Below are positions 1-6,757 of a stretch of 11,478 nt of DNA, in pieces (position 1 is the stretch's first letter; each line of letters begins with the position of its first letter). Position numbers and translations under genes: made by a program. The notes under the pieces are model-generated. The model worked only from the letters and a program-made list of their open reading frames with translations. It was not told where the DNA came from and did no database searches. Source of the stretch: Holosporaceae bacterium (GTDB lineage Bacteria > Pseudomonadota > Alphaproteobacteria > UBA3830); the NCBI GenBank assembly GCA_031282785.1, contig JAITDB010000004.1, positions 1 to 11,478 on the forward strand. The letters are read 5' to 3'.

Positions 1-44
1 TATCCGATAACCCTTATGCGCAAATCTTCACTATATGCATTCAT
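1..44 (-). CDS. IS630-family transposase, N-terminal fragment (runs off the window)
   Basis: Reading the minus strand from the ATG at 44-42 gives MNAYSEDLRIRVIG before the window edge. This matches the usual opening of IS630-family (Tc1/mariner-like) transposases, an M-x-AYS-x-DLR-x-RVI pattern at the start of the N-terminal helix-turn-helix. A purine-rich ribosome-binding site (GGAGA, 6 nt before the ATG, with AAGGA abutting it) supports this start. Only 14 codons are visible, so whether the transposase is intact and has its catalytic DDE residues cannot be judged. The gene lies in the same orientation as the comEC remnant beside it, as expected for an insertion sequence that landed in comEC. 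The family call rests on a short but characteristic motif. Confidence 0.75.
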   Translation of the reverse strand, partial: MNAYSEDLRIRVIG

Positions 45-116
45 TCCTTTTCTCCATATTTAATATCACTTGTAGTATATCATATCAATGCGAAACCTCA
101 TAGTGGATTATGTATA
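1..116 (-). mobile_element. IS630-family insertion sequence, one end only
   Basis: The transposase start and about 70 nt of non-coding sequence ahead of it form one end of an insertion sequence. The homology with ComEC stops at a Trp-Tyr pair whose codons (TGG TAT, about 113-118) contain a TA dinucleotide, the target that IS630 elements duplicate. The outer boundary is therefore placed at about 110-118 by inference. The terminal inverted repeat cannot be confirmed because the other end lies outside the window. The boundary is uncertain by several bases. Confidence 0.6.
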
Positions 117-218
117 CCAGCAAATGCCGACGCCAAGACCAACGGGAATAAAATTCGGCAAGCGATGCCTCTCGCTTTCGTAAAATTTCTCCACAAAATT
201 AAGAATTTTTTCACACAT
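108..218 (-). pseudogene. comEC: comEC, 5' remnant interrupted by an insertion sequence
   Basis: From the ATG at 218-216 the minus strand encodes 36 codons ending at TAA (110-108). The product has a charged ESER stretch near residues 14-17, followed by a hydrophobic PVGLGVGICWY segment near 25-35. This is the typical N-terminal opening of alphaproteobacterial ComEC/Rec2 proteins, where the first membrane helix follows an E-R-rich stretch. ComEC forms the inner-membrane channel for single-stranded DNA during natural transformation and is normally several hundred residues long; here only the first helix remains. A gene divergent from gltX is where I remember comEC lying in many alphaproteobacteria, which supports the call. 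A GGTGG sequence just upstream could serve as ribosome-binding site. The identification rests on a short match plus gene order; the rest of the gene may continue beyond the insertion sequence outside the window. Confidence 0.65.
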
Positions 219-251
219 CTTACCACCCTGCCAACCATGCGGTTGAATGCG

Positions 252-280
252 ATTACTGGAGTAATGACACTCGGGTGTCA
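252..280. repeat. Two tandem perfect hairpins between comEC and gltX
   Basis: ATTAC-TGGA-GTAAT (252-265 with flanking bases) is followed at once by TGACAC-TCGG-GTGTCA (265-280), sharing one base. Each is a perfect inverted repeat with a 4-nt loop. No U-run follows on either strand, and they lie upstream of the gltX promoter, so they are not obvious terminators. They could be an operator, or a leader structure in the comEC transcript. Confidence 0.45.
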
Positions 281-305
281 GTTGTCCTACCTACATCCCT
301 GCTGA

Positions 306-334
306 TTTACACTCGGAAACTAAAGATATATAAT
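306..334 (+). promoter_or_regulatory. Probable sigma-70 promoter of gltX
   Basis: TTTACA (306-311), a 17-bp spacer and a consensus TATAAT (329-334) give a near-ideal housekeeping promoter. Transcription would start near 341, leaving a leader of only about 12-33 nt before the possible gltX start codons. It probably drives gltX and the closely packed tolC and popZ behind it. Confidence 0.65.
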
Positions 335-352
335 AGGCGCTATTGATTTATT

Positions 353-1747
353 ATGGGTAAATTACAGATGATTATGGTGACGCGTTTTGCTCCGTCTCCG
401 ACGGGTTTTTTACATATTGGTGGAGCGAGGACTGCGCTTTTCAATTGGTTATTGGCGAGGCATCACGGCGGAAAATTTTTGTTACGCATAGAGGACACGG
501 ATCGTGCCAGATCCACGCCGGAGGCCGTTGACGCTATCTTCAAAGGACTGAAATGGCTAGGTCTGGACTGGGACGAAGAGCCGGTTTTTCAATTTTCCCG
601 AGCTTCTCGACATGTTGAGTTGGCGAAGCAGCTGGTGGCGTCTGGAAACGCCTACTATTGTTATTGCACTCCGGAGGAGCTGGAAGCGATGCGAGATGAG
701 GCCAAAGCCAGCGGTATGTCTCCGAAGTACAACGGAATGTGGCGGGACCGCGATTCCAAAGACGCTCCTTGCAATGTGAGTCCGGTGATACGCCTGAAGG
801 CTCCGCTGGACGGCAAAACCGTTCTGAACGATATAGTACAGGGAACGGTCACCGTCGACAATGCTCAGCTGGACGACATGGTCCTCGTGAGAAGCGACGG
901 TACTCCGACGTTCATGCTGTCTGTTGTGGTGGACGATCACGACATGGGCATAACCCACGTAATTCGCGGAGATGATCATCTGACGAACACCTTCCGCCAG
1001 ATCCAGATATACCGCGCCTTCGGCTGGGATATGCCGGAGTTCGGTCATATTCCGTTGATACATGGTCCAGACGGCGCGAAATTATCCAAGCGGCACGGCG
1101 CTCTCGGCATAGAAAGCTACAAAGACATGGGATTCTTGCCGGAAGCCATATGCAATTGCCTCTTGAGACTCGGGTGGTCCCACGGAGACGACGAAATTAT
1201 TTCCATTCAGCAGGCCATCGAATGGTTTTCCACCGATAATCTTGGGAAATCCGCCTCCAGACTGGATTTCTCAAAGCTGGAAAATCTCAACGGCCACTAT
1301 ATCCGCGAAGCCGATAATGAGCGATTGCTGAATTGTCTATTAGAAATAATCGGAGATGTATCCGAGGAAAAACGTCTTAGACTGCTGAAGGGAATGAACG
1401 GACTGAAACAACGCTCCAAAACTCTTCTGGAATTGCGTGACATTTCTACAATATATACGGATAATTTTTCCGTTCCGGATATTGAAAAATCATCGATCGA
1501 AACCCTCGCCAAAACCCTCCAAAAGCTTGAAATAGTAGAAGATTGGACAGAAAAATCACTAGAAACATCTCTGCGGAATTTGGCGTCGGAAATTGGACTA
1601 TCGTTCGGAAAGATAGCTCAGCCGCTGCGAAGCGTATTGACTGGGAAGAAGATTACCCCTAGCATATTCGAGATGTTGTGCGTTTTTGGAAAAGAAGAAA
1701 GTGTGCTGCGTCTAAAAATTGCACTGAACAAAAATGCTGGTGAATAA
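353..1747 (+). CDS. gltX: Glutamyl-tRNA synthetase
   Basis: This cytoplasmic class I aminoacyl-tRNA synthetase charges tRNA with glutamate using ATP. The class I HIGH-type signature lies in RFAPSPTGFLHIGG (residues 11-24 of the 464-aa reading). The second ATP-binding motif is KLSKR at 243-247, and the IEDTD segment of the catalytic fold is present. The C-terminal third is the helical anticodon-binding domain, ending with the usual SIFEMLCVFGKEES-like segment. Length is normal. Three in-frame ATGs occur at 353, 368 and 374; the family usually begins just before VTRFAPSP, so 368 or 374 may be the real start, and none has a strong ribosome-binding site. It lies divergent to the comEC remnant and 30 nt ahead of tolC. 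Many alphaproteobacteria also make Gln-tRNA through Glu-tRNA and GatCAB; whether this enzyme is non-discriminating cannot be read from the sequence. Confidence 0.97.
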   Translation: MGKLQMIMVTRFAPSPTGFLHIGGARTALFNWLLARHHGGKFLLRIEDTDRARSTPEAVDAIFKGLKWLGLDWDEEPVFQFSRASRHVELAKQLVASGNAYYCYCTPEELEAMRDEAKASGMSPKYNGMWRDRDSKDAPCNVSPVIRLKAPLDGKTVLNDIVQGTVTVDNAQLDDMVLVRSDGTPTFMLSVVVDDHDMGITHVIRGDDHLTNTFRQIQIYRAFGWDMPEFGHIPLIHGPDGAKLSKRHGALGIESYKDMGFLPEAICNCLLRLGWSHGDDEIISIQQAIEWFSTDNLGKSASRLDFSKLENLNGHYIREADNERLLNCLLEIIGDVSEEKRLRLLKGMNGLKQRSKTLLELRDISTIYTDNFSVPDIEKSSIETLAKTLQKLEIVEDWTEKSLETSLRNLASEIGLSFGKIAQPLRSVLTGKKITPSIFEMLCVFGKEESVLRLKIALNKNAGE

Positions 1748-1777
1748 TTTTTTACTTTTTTATTTTGAGGTTACCCC

Positions 1778-3220
1778 ATGAAAAACTGTTATTTATTTGT
1801 ATCTGCTTTTGCTTTTTTTGCATATTTCAGTGCGGATTCTCAAGAAAAAACGAATTCCCAGAAACAAGGTACTGCGAATGTCGTACTGGCAGATCTTCAA
1901 AAGGAATCGTCTCTGACTTTCGAAGAGGCTCTCATGGCCGCCTACAACAGCAGTAAACAGTGGGCCCTGAATAAAGTCGACAAAAATATTGCCGACGCAA
2001 AATTCATCAACGCAAAAATGATGTTCCTGCCTGATGTTAGTGCCTATACCCGATTGTCGCGCAGTCGTATCGAAGATAAAGGAACCAGAGATAGCCTGCT
2101 TGGTCCTCAGAAAGTGGAGACCACCGAAAAAAACACTAGCAGCAATTTTGGCGTTCGGATTCATCAGAACGTTTTCAATGGATTTTCGACGATAAATACG
2201 ATAAAAGCAGAGGAGCATGCCTCGAACGCAGCATTCCATAAGCTAAAATTCGAGGAACAGAAGCTCATAATAGATGTGCTGGAAAAATATACAAGCATTT
2301 GGTTCTACAAAACGAAGGTTAACGCTCTTCGAAAGATGGAGGAAAATCTTCTGAAACTAATGGAAGCGCACAAGACCATGTTGGAAGCCGGTACCGTTAA
2401 TACGTCTGATGTGTCTGCTGCCAGTGCGAACTATCAGTCGGCGGTTTACAAAAGAATCGAGGCCGAAACCGAGTTATTTTCAGCAGAATCGGAATTTGAA
2501 AAACTTACAGGACAGAAGGCCGGAAAAAATATAAAACTTCCGGAACTGAAATTCGATCTTCCGGAGACTCTGGACATCCTGGTAGATACCGCCATGAAGC
2601 ACAATAGCGTCATTCTGTTGCGCAAATTTGAGGAACAGAGCGCCGAGAGCCAATTGCATGTTGCTAAGGGAAGACTGTCTCCAACCTGCGATTTATCTTT
2701 GGACGCAGGACGCGCATTGAGCAAGGAAAAATACAATAATTCCAAAAATACCTATTCGGCATCGCTGGAAATAAATATTCCGATATTTTCGAATTCCGTC
2801 AGTAACGGGAATTCATACTCGCAAATAGCAATAGCCAATCAGCAGGCTCTGAAGGCGAAATTTGCCGCAGAGGATGCAAGTCTGGACGTCAAAAAAGAGT
2901 GCGTGGTCAATTGGAACACGTATATTACCGCCAATGCCATGATCCAGTCCAGCCGATCCGCCGTGCAGAGCGCTGAGCTGAGCACCGAGAGCAACATCGA
3001 AGAAGCTAATCTTGGTTTGAAATCCAATACCGATATCTGGGAAAAAGAAAATCGCTTGCTGGATTCCCGCATCAATTTGGCTCAGTCCCAGAGGACCAAG
3101 ATGATTACCGCTGTCAGGATATTGGCTCTAACCGGAAGTCTGGATATGCGCTCTATGCTGGAATGTATACAATCAGCTAAAAATGTCGCACCCAAGGTCA
3201 AGGGCAATCCACAAAAGTGA
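1778..3220 (+). CDS. tolC: TolC-family outer-membrane efflux channel
   Basis: The protein (480 aa) has a short signal peptide: Lys2, a hydrophobic core at about 4-18, and probable cleavage near Ala19. Two related halves of long alpha-helical coiled segments follow, typical of TolC proteins. Family features include LTFEEALMAAYNSSKQW near the N-terminus (the first helix of an OEP repeat), the EFEKLTG segment near residues 240-250 that closes the first repeat, and a second copy with NIPIFSNSVSNG strand/turn character. TolC trimers form the outer-membrane and periplasmic tunnel used by tripartite efflux pumps and type I secretion. GAGG seven bases before the ATG (1767-1770) fixes the start. It is 30 nt behind gltX and 11 nt ahead of popZ, the tolC-popZ pairing I know from alphaproteobacteria. 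No adaptor or RND pump is seen here, so its partners must be elsewhere. Confidence 0.9.
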   Translation: MKNCYLFVSAFAFFAYFSADSQEKTNSQKQGTANVVLADLQKESSLTFEEALMAAYNSSKQWALNKVDKNIADAKFINAKMMFLPDVSAYTRLSRSRIEDKGTRDSLLGPQKVETTEKNTSSNFGVRIHQNVFNGFSTINTIKAEEHASNAAFHKLKFEEQKLIIDVLEKYTSIWFYKTKVNALRKMEENLLKLMEAHKTMLEAGTVNTSDVSAASANYQSAVYKRIEAETELFSAESEFEKLTGQKAGKNIKLPELKFDLPETLDILVDTAMKHNSVILLRKFEEQSAESQLHVAKGRLSPTCDLSLDAGRALSKEKYNNSKNTYSASLEINIPIFSNSVSNGNSYSQIAIANQQALKAKFAAEDASLDVKKECVVNWNTYITANAMIQSSRSAVQSAELSTESNIEEANLGLKSNTDIWEKENRLLDSRINLAQSQRTKMITAVRILALTGSLDMRSMLECIQSAKNVAPKVKGNPQK

Positions 3221-3231
3221 GGAAGCACACC

Positions 3232-3708
3232 ATGGACGAAAATAAATCCGAAATGTCGCTGGACGAAGTGCTGTCGTCAATAAAAAAAATGGTGATGGAC
3301 GAAGAACCGCCTGTCCTGGAATTGACCGATATGGTCTCCAGAGACGGCAGCATCGTCAAAATCAAAAAAGGCGGCATGCCAGACAATAATAAAAATCCCG
3401 ACATGGGATCTTTCCTGAAACTTATACAGGAAAATACCGACTCCGCCTCTAAAAAAGAAGCCGCTAAACAAGAAATGCCGGAACGCGTTGTCTGTTCTGT
3501 CTGCTGCGATCTGCCGGATTCCGAAGAGCTAAATTTCGAAAAAATAAAGGAAGAACCCTCCAGCAGCCAAAAATCCGAAAATACCATAATGGAAATGATA
3601 AAAAGCGTGATGACTCCGCTTATCCAAAAATGGTTGGACGAAAATCTTCAGACAATAGTAAAAAACGCCGTCGAATCCGAAATAAAAAAATTATTCGAAA
3701 AAAAATAG
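3232..3708 (+). CDS. popZ: PopZ-family polar organising protein (DUF2497)
   Basis: The product has 158 aa from the ATG at 3232, chosen because GAGGAA (3219-3224) sits 7 nt upstream; a GTG at 3217 in the same frame is unlikely. The N-terminal helix MSLDEVLSSIKKMVMDEE followed by PVLELTDMV is the PopZ partner-binding module. The C-terminal block with TPLIQKWLDENLQ and VKNAVESEIKKL matches the PopZ oligomerisation helices. The middle (about residues 45-115) is acidic and low in predicted order, as in other PopZ proteins. In Caulobacter, PopZ forms a condensate at the cell pole that anchors the chromosome origin through ParB and recruits cell-cycle factors; the same role is inferred here. Its ribosome-binding site overlaps the tolC stop codon, so the two are probably co-translated. 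In many alphaproteobacteria valS follows; here it does not. Confidence 0.85.
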   Translation: MDENKSEMSLDEVLSSIKKMVMDEEPPVLELTDMVSRDGSIVKIKKGGMPDNNKNPDMGSFLKLIQENTDSASKKEAAKQEMPERVVCSVCCDLPDSEELNFEKIKEEPSSSQKSENTIMEMIKSVMTPLIQKWLDENLQTIVKNAVESEIKKLFEKK

Positions 3709-3724
3709 ACTGTTATTTTGTGTA

Positions 3725-3774
3725 AATAATACTAGGTCGTTCTAAATTAAATGAAAATAGGTATTATTCTTTTT
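3725..3774 (+). terminator. Possible weak terminator after popZ
   Basis: AATAATAC (3725-3732) can pair with GTATTATT (3761-3768), followed by C and five T (3770-3774). The stem is AT-only apart from its last pair and the loop is about 28 nt, so it would be weak. It overlaps the last codons of the convergent MFS gene on the other strand. A position between convergent genes is where a terminator is expected. Confidence 0.3.
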
Positions 3775-5007
3775 CCTCTAAAGTCAGATCGATTTTGAGC
3801 AATTTTCGGCTTCCGAAAAGCGCAATAATCATTGTCAAAGCAACGACAGATCCGATAATTCGAAAACTCCCGCAGTAGAAAAAGCTGATAAATTGAATGA
3901 ATAAACTAGTGGAAATCCACTTGAGAGACATGATCGTCGCGTTCAGTTTTCCCTTTTCTTTCTGAACAATCCTATAGGCATACGGACAGAGAATATTCAC
4001 GGGACAGATCAGTCCGGCAGACATCAGAGCCATGGCCGTGGTAATCAGCACTGGATTCCGCGCATCTACCAAGATTAACACAGCAATATCAATAAGCGAC
4101 ACAACAATGAGCGCAATCGATCCAAAAAAACATTTTTTTATGCCAAACCATGTGAACAATCTCTCGCTGAGCAAACTGACAATTGCAAAAACCGTGGCCA
4201 TGGTGCCTTGATAAAAACCGAAATGACCAAGTTTCACTCCCAAATCTTTCTGATAAAGAATCGGAGCCATGCCAATGAAAACCCAATATCCAATTACGAA
4301 AAAACATATGGTAAAAACGTAGGTCATCACTTTTTTGTTTTGCAGAATATTGAGATATTCGAGCAAACTCAGAGATACTTCGTCGTTTTTTTTCCGCGGG
4401 GCAGAAAGAAACATCCCAAAATAAAAAGTAAGATTCCGCAGATCAAACAAACGCTGAAATTTCCCCGCCATCCGCAGTACAGAGTGATGTGACTGCCAAT
4501 GACTGGAGCTATTGCCATGGAAGCCGTCGTAAAAAAATTCAGCAGTCCCAGCAATTTCTGATGCGTTTTTATGTCATAGGTGTCAGGAATGATTACGTAG
4601 GCCAGACACGCGGGACAAGATATGCCAAATCCCTGAATTAGACGCCCTGCAAACAGCATCGGATAGTTCAGAGCAGACGCGCAAATCAAACTTCCCAGAA
4701 TGAAAAGCGCAAGACCACATAAAATTACCGGCTTTCTGCCATATCTATCGCCAAGATTCCCGGCAATCAAAGCTCCAACGCAGTTGCTGAACAGATTAAT
4801 ACTGAGCAATCCTTCAACGGCGAAAGTCGATATTCTGAAACTGCTCTGAATCTCTGGAAAACCCGGAACGCAAATGTCGATCTCGATTCCACTCAATACT
4901 TCCATTAAAACAATAACGATAAATAGCGTGTTCATGATTCTATGTTGCCGTTTTTTTGCAATTAGGAACAGTCTATGTTTTTTTTCTGACTTTTCCAAGA
5001 CAAGCAA
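3764..5007 (-). pseudogene. Bcr/CflA-type MFS drug transporter, split by a frameshift at an A8 run
   Basis: Two minus-strand frames make up one transporter. The 5' part (5007 to the TGA at 4371-4369) encodes helices 1-6 with the MFS loop motif GNLGDRYGRKP and the RLIQGFG segment of helix 4. The 3' part (to the TAA at 3766-3764) encodes the six C-terminal helices in the frame that opens upstream of 4393. The frames switch at eight A (plus-strand T 4386-4393). Reading GGA AAA AAA and stepping back one base gives PRGKK-NDEVSLSLLEY, the sequence expected for this family, and a joined product of about 414 aa, normal for Bcr/CflA proton-driven exporters. Neither half carries another stop. The start is uncertain: TTG at 5007 or 4998, or the ATG at 4935, which still covers the first helix; none has a clear ribosome-binding site. 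It may be a recent pseudogene, a gene rescued by slippage, or a sequencing error. Confidence 0.8.
4386..4395 (-). other. A_AAA_AAA slippery site in the MFS gene
   Basis: On the coding strand the zero-frame codons are GGA AAA AAA ACG. The heptamer A AAA AAA is in the correct register for a -1 slip, after which AAC GAC GAA continues the conserved second half. The same A8 run is a good site for RNA-polymerase slippage. No convincing downstream stem-loop or pseudoknot was seen, so transcriptional slippage or a plain indel is as likely as programmed ribosomal frameshifting. Confidence 0.5.
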
Positions 5008-5220
5008 CCAAAAAAAATTATCACTCCACGCTTTTTAACAAAATTTTCTAGGCTATAGACTATGCTTGCAACTTTTAATTCATAACGTACTCGAATTTCA
5101 GTTCTTACCTCTGTTGTACTTCGATTGTGAATAGGCGTAATTAACTAAATTTAATCAATTATTAACTCATCTGCACTCCAAAAAAAATCGTGAGTCAGCG
5201 GGCGAACATCTGCAAGGCAG
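5008..5220. other. AT-rich intergenic region between the MFS gene and the ABC-F cluster
   Basis: This is the upstream half of the divergent control region (5008-5359). It has no plausible gene. Many short A and T runs are present, including an A8 at about 5180-5187. TGAGTCA occurs at 5191-5197 and again at 5254-5260 beside the ABC-F promoter; this could be a paired operator, but such short repeats arise by chance. A promoter for the minus-strand MFS gene must lie here, but no match was good enough to call. Confidence 0.4.
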
Positions 5221-5249
5221 TTGATATGCGTCAGACAATAGTGTAGTAT
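5221..5249 (+). promoter_or_regulatory. Probable promoter of the ABC-F/ABC-F/MATE operon
   Basis: TTGATA (5221-5226), a 17-bp spacer and TAGTAT (5244-5249) fit a sigma-70 promoter. Transcription from about 5256 would leave a leader of roughly 100 nt before the first ABC-F start codon. This is long enough for the small leader ORF and the hairpins described next. Confidence 0.5.
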
Positions 5250-5278
5250 GCCCTGAGTCAATTGGAGTTATCAGTATC

Positions 5279-5296
5279 ATGAAAATTCTCAGCTAG
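5279..5296 (+). CDS. Possible five-codon leader peptide (MKILS)
   Basis: ATG AAA ATT CTC AGC TAG lies in the leader of the ABC-F operon, with GGAG (5264-5267) 11 nt upstream, a long but possible spacing. Antibiotic-resistance ABC-F genes in Gram-positive bacteria are often controlled by ribosome stalling on short leader ORFs, and this could be a similar arrangement. An ORF this small can easily occur by chance; the position directly before foldable sequence is the only real support. Confidence 0.25.
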   Translation: MKILS

Positions 5297-5298
5297 AT

Positions 5299-5338
5299 CC
5301 CTTGCTTGGGGGCGAAAAAATATCAGGCCCGTTTTTGC
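5299..5338 (+). promoter_or_regulatory. Attenuator-like overlapping hairpins upstream of the ABC-F genes
   Basis: CCC (5299-5301) can pair with GGG within 5308-5312 just after the leader stop codon. The same G run can instead pair as GGGC (5310-5313) with GCCC (5327-5330), which is followed by five T (5332-5336), like a small terminator. A third choice pairs GC plus five A (5312-5319, one bulge) with five T plus GC (5332-5338). The mutually exclusive pairings resemble an attenuator, but the stems are short and no folding energy was computed. Confidence 0.28.
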
Positions 5339-5359
5339 AAAAGATTTAGGGAGAACGTT

Positions 5360-6757
5360 ATGCATAATCTGATTCAAATAAAAAATTTCAATTTATCTTT
5401 TCCACAAAAAATATGTTTTGAGAATTTTTCGACGCAAATTTCGTTTGGCGACCGTATTGGGATCATAGGCAAAAACGGCGTTGGGAAATCGTCGTTGCTG
5501 AAAATGATTTTTGATCAAAATTCTGCCATTGGGATTGCCCATGTTCCGCAAATTGTTGAAGATTTCGCTTCGCTGAGCGGCGGCGAACGTTTTAACAAGG
5601 CACTATCGCAGGCTCTGGGCAAAAATCCGTCGATGCTGTTGCTGGACGAACCCACGAATCATCTGGATTTGCATAATCGCCAAAGTCTAATGCGCATGTT
5701 GGACGGATATTACGGAACTTTGATGATCGTAACCCACGACCGAGAGCTACTGCGTCATTGCATCGATATCCTGTGGCATATCGATAATGGCAGAATCACA
5801 ATTTTTCATGGAAATTACGATGATTACATAAACGAAATGCATTCGAAACGTCGCTCGATTTTGCATCAATTGGAATTGCTGAAGCGCGAGAAAAAAAATC
5901 TGCATCAAGATCTAATGCGAGAGCAGGAACGCGTTGCCAAAAGCAAATCTTCCGGCCAGAAAAAAGTAGCCTCTAAAAGATGGATGAAAAGTATCGGAGA
6001 TTTGAAAGCTATGAAGGCAGAAAAATCTCAAGGAGGCAAGCTCAAGACCATCGACGAAAAAAAACAAAAATTGTCAGAGCAGCTGTCGGAAATTCGTCTG
6101 CCGGAAAATATTACACCGAAATTTCATCTTTCTCATCGGGATGTGAGCGATAAAATCCTCGTTTCGGTTATTGATGGATCGGTCGCATATGCGGATAAAA
6201 TTATTTTGCAAAATATAAATCTGTCGGTCGGTTCACGAGAGCATGTGGCCATTGTTGGCGACAACGGCAGTGGAAAAACCACTCTGGTCAAAGCAATTTT
6301 GGGAGATGCTGATGTCATGAAATCCGGCGATTGGAATGTCCCAAATCCGCAGGATATTGGCTATCTGGATCAGCATTACGGAAATTTGGACCCGGAAAAA
6401 TCTGCCGTTGAAATTATTTCTGCGGAAAATCCGGAGTGGACTCACGCAGAAATCCGCCGACATCTAAATGATTTTCTCTTTCGCAAAAACGAAGAGGTGA
6501 ATATGTCGAGCAAAGATCTTTCCGGAGGGGAACGCGCCCGCCTTTCGTTAGCGAAAATCGCTGTTCGTTCGCCGAGGCTTTTAATTTTGGACGAAATCAC
6601 TAATAATATCGATCTGGAAACGCGAGATCATCTGGCGGAAATTCTGCATGAGTATCCGGCAGCGATGATTATCGTATCCCACGACGAAAATTTTTTGAGC
6701 GAAATTGGAATAGAAAATAAAATTGAGACACAGCCATGCTTACACTGCAGAATATAA
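5360..6757 (+). CDS. ABC-F family ATPase with a reduced first nucleotide-binding domain
   Basis: This soluble twin-cassette ATPase (465 aa from the ATG at 5360) has no membrane segments, as expected for ABC-F factors, which act on the ribosome. AGGGAG six bases before the ATG supports this start over an in-frame TTG at 5306. Domain 1 has Walker A GKNGVGKS (37-44), a Q-loop Gln64, LSGGE (72-76) and LLLDEPTNHLD (93-103). Only about 8 residues separate the Q-loop from LSGGE, so the helical subdomain of domain 1 is nearly absent. A charged, Lys-rich linker of about 90 residues follows (roughly 165-255). Domain 2 has GDNGSGKT (300-307), LSGGE (387-391) and LLILDEITNNID (407-418), where the usual EPTNHLD is altered. 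I recall similar compact ABC-F proteins in intracellular bacteria, so this is probably a family trait and not damage. Ribosome protection against an antibiotic is possible; the substrate is unknown. Its last 22 nt overlap the next gene. Confidence 0.88.
   Translation: MHNLIQIKNFNLSFPQKICFENFSTQISFGDRIGIIGKNGVGKSSLLKMIFDQNSAIGIAHVPQIVEDFASLSGGERFNKALSQALGKNPSMLLLDEPTNHLDLHNRQSLMRMLDGYYGTLMIVTHDRELLRHCIDILWHIDNGRITIFHGNYDDYINEMHSKRRSILHQLELLKREKKNLHQDLMREQERVAKSKSSGQKKVASKRWMKSIGDLKAMKAEKSQGGKLKTIDEKKQKLSEQLSEIRLPENITPKFHLSHRDVSDKILVSVIDGSVAYADKIILQNINLSVGSREHVAIVGDNGSGKTTLVKAILGDADVMKSGDWNVPNPQDIGYLDQHYGNLDPEKSAVEIISAENPEWTHAEIRRHLNDFLFRKNEEVNMSSKDLSGGERARLSLAKIAVRSPRLLILDEITNNIDLETRDHLAEILHEYPAAMIIVSHDENFLSEIGIENKIETQPCLHCRI

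Noticed and set aside
557..1063. A 168-codon minus-strand open frame inside gltX
   Set aside because: It lies opposite a clearly conserved synthetase gene and its translation shows no family features; a shadow of gltX codon use.
1742..1770. T-rich stretch between gltX and tolC as a terminator
   Set aside because: Several T runs are present but no stem precedes them, and the 30-nt gap suggests read-through.
3217..3231. A GTG start for popZ overlapping the tolC stop
   Set aside because: The ribosome-binding site GAGGAA is at the right distance for the ATG at 3232 and would lie inside the coding region if the GTG were used.
4208..4492. A 94-codon plus-strand open frame opposite the MFS gene
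   Set aside because: It is antisense to conserved MFS codons on the minus strand and has no recognisable domain.
5160..5300. A possible tRNA or small RNA in the region before the ABC-F operon
   Set aside because: No cloverleaf, no TTC-arm consensus and no match to a known RNA; the promoter and leader reading explains the sequence better.
5306..5359. An upstream TTG start adding 18 residues to the first ABC-F protein
   Set aside because: The ATG at 5360 has an AGGGAG ribosome-binding site 6 nt upstream and begins directly with the first ABC strand; the extension runs through hairpin-forming leader sequence.
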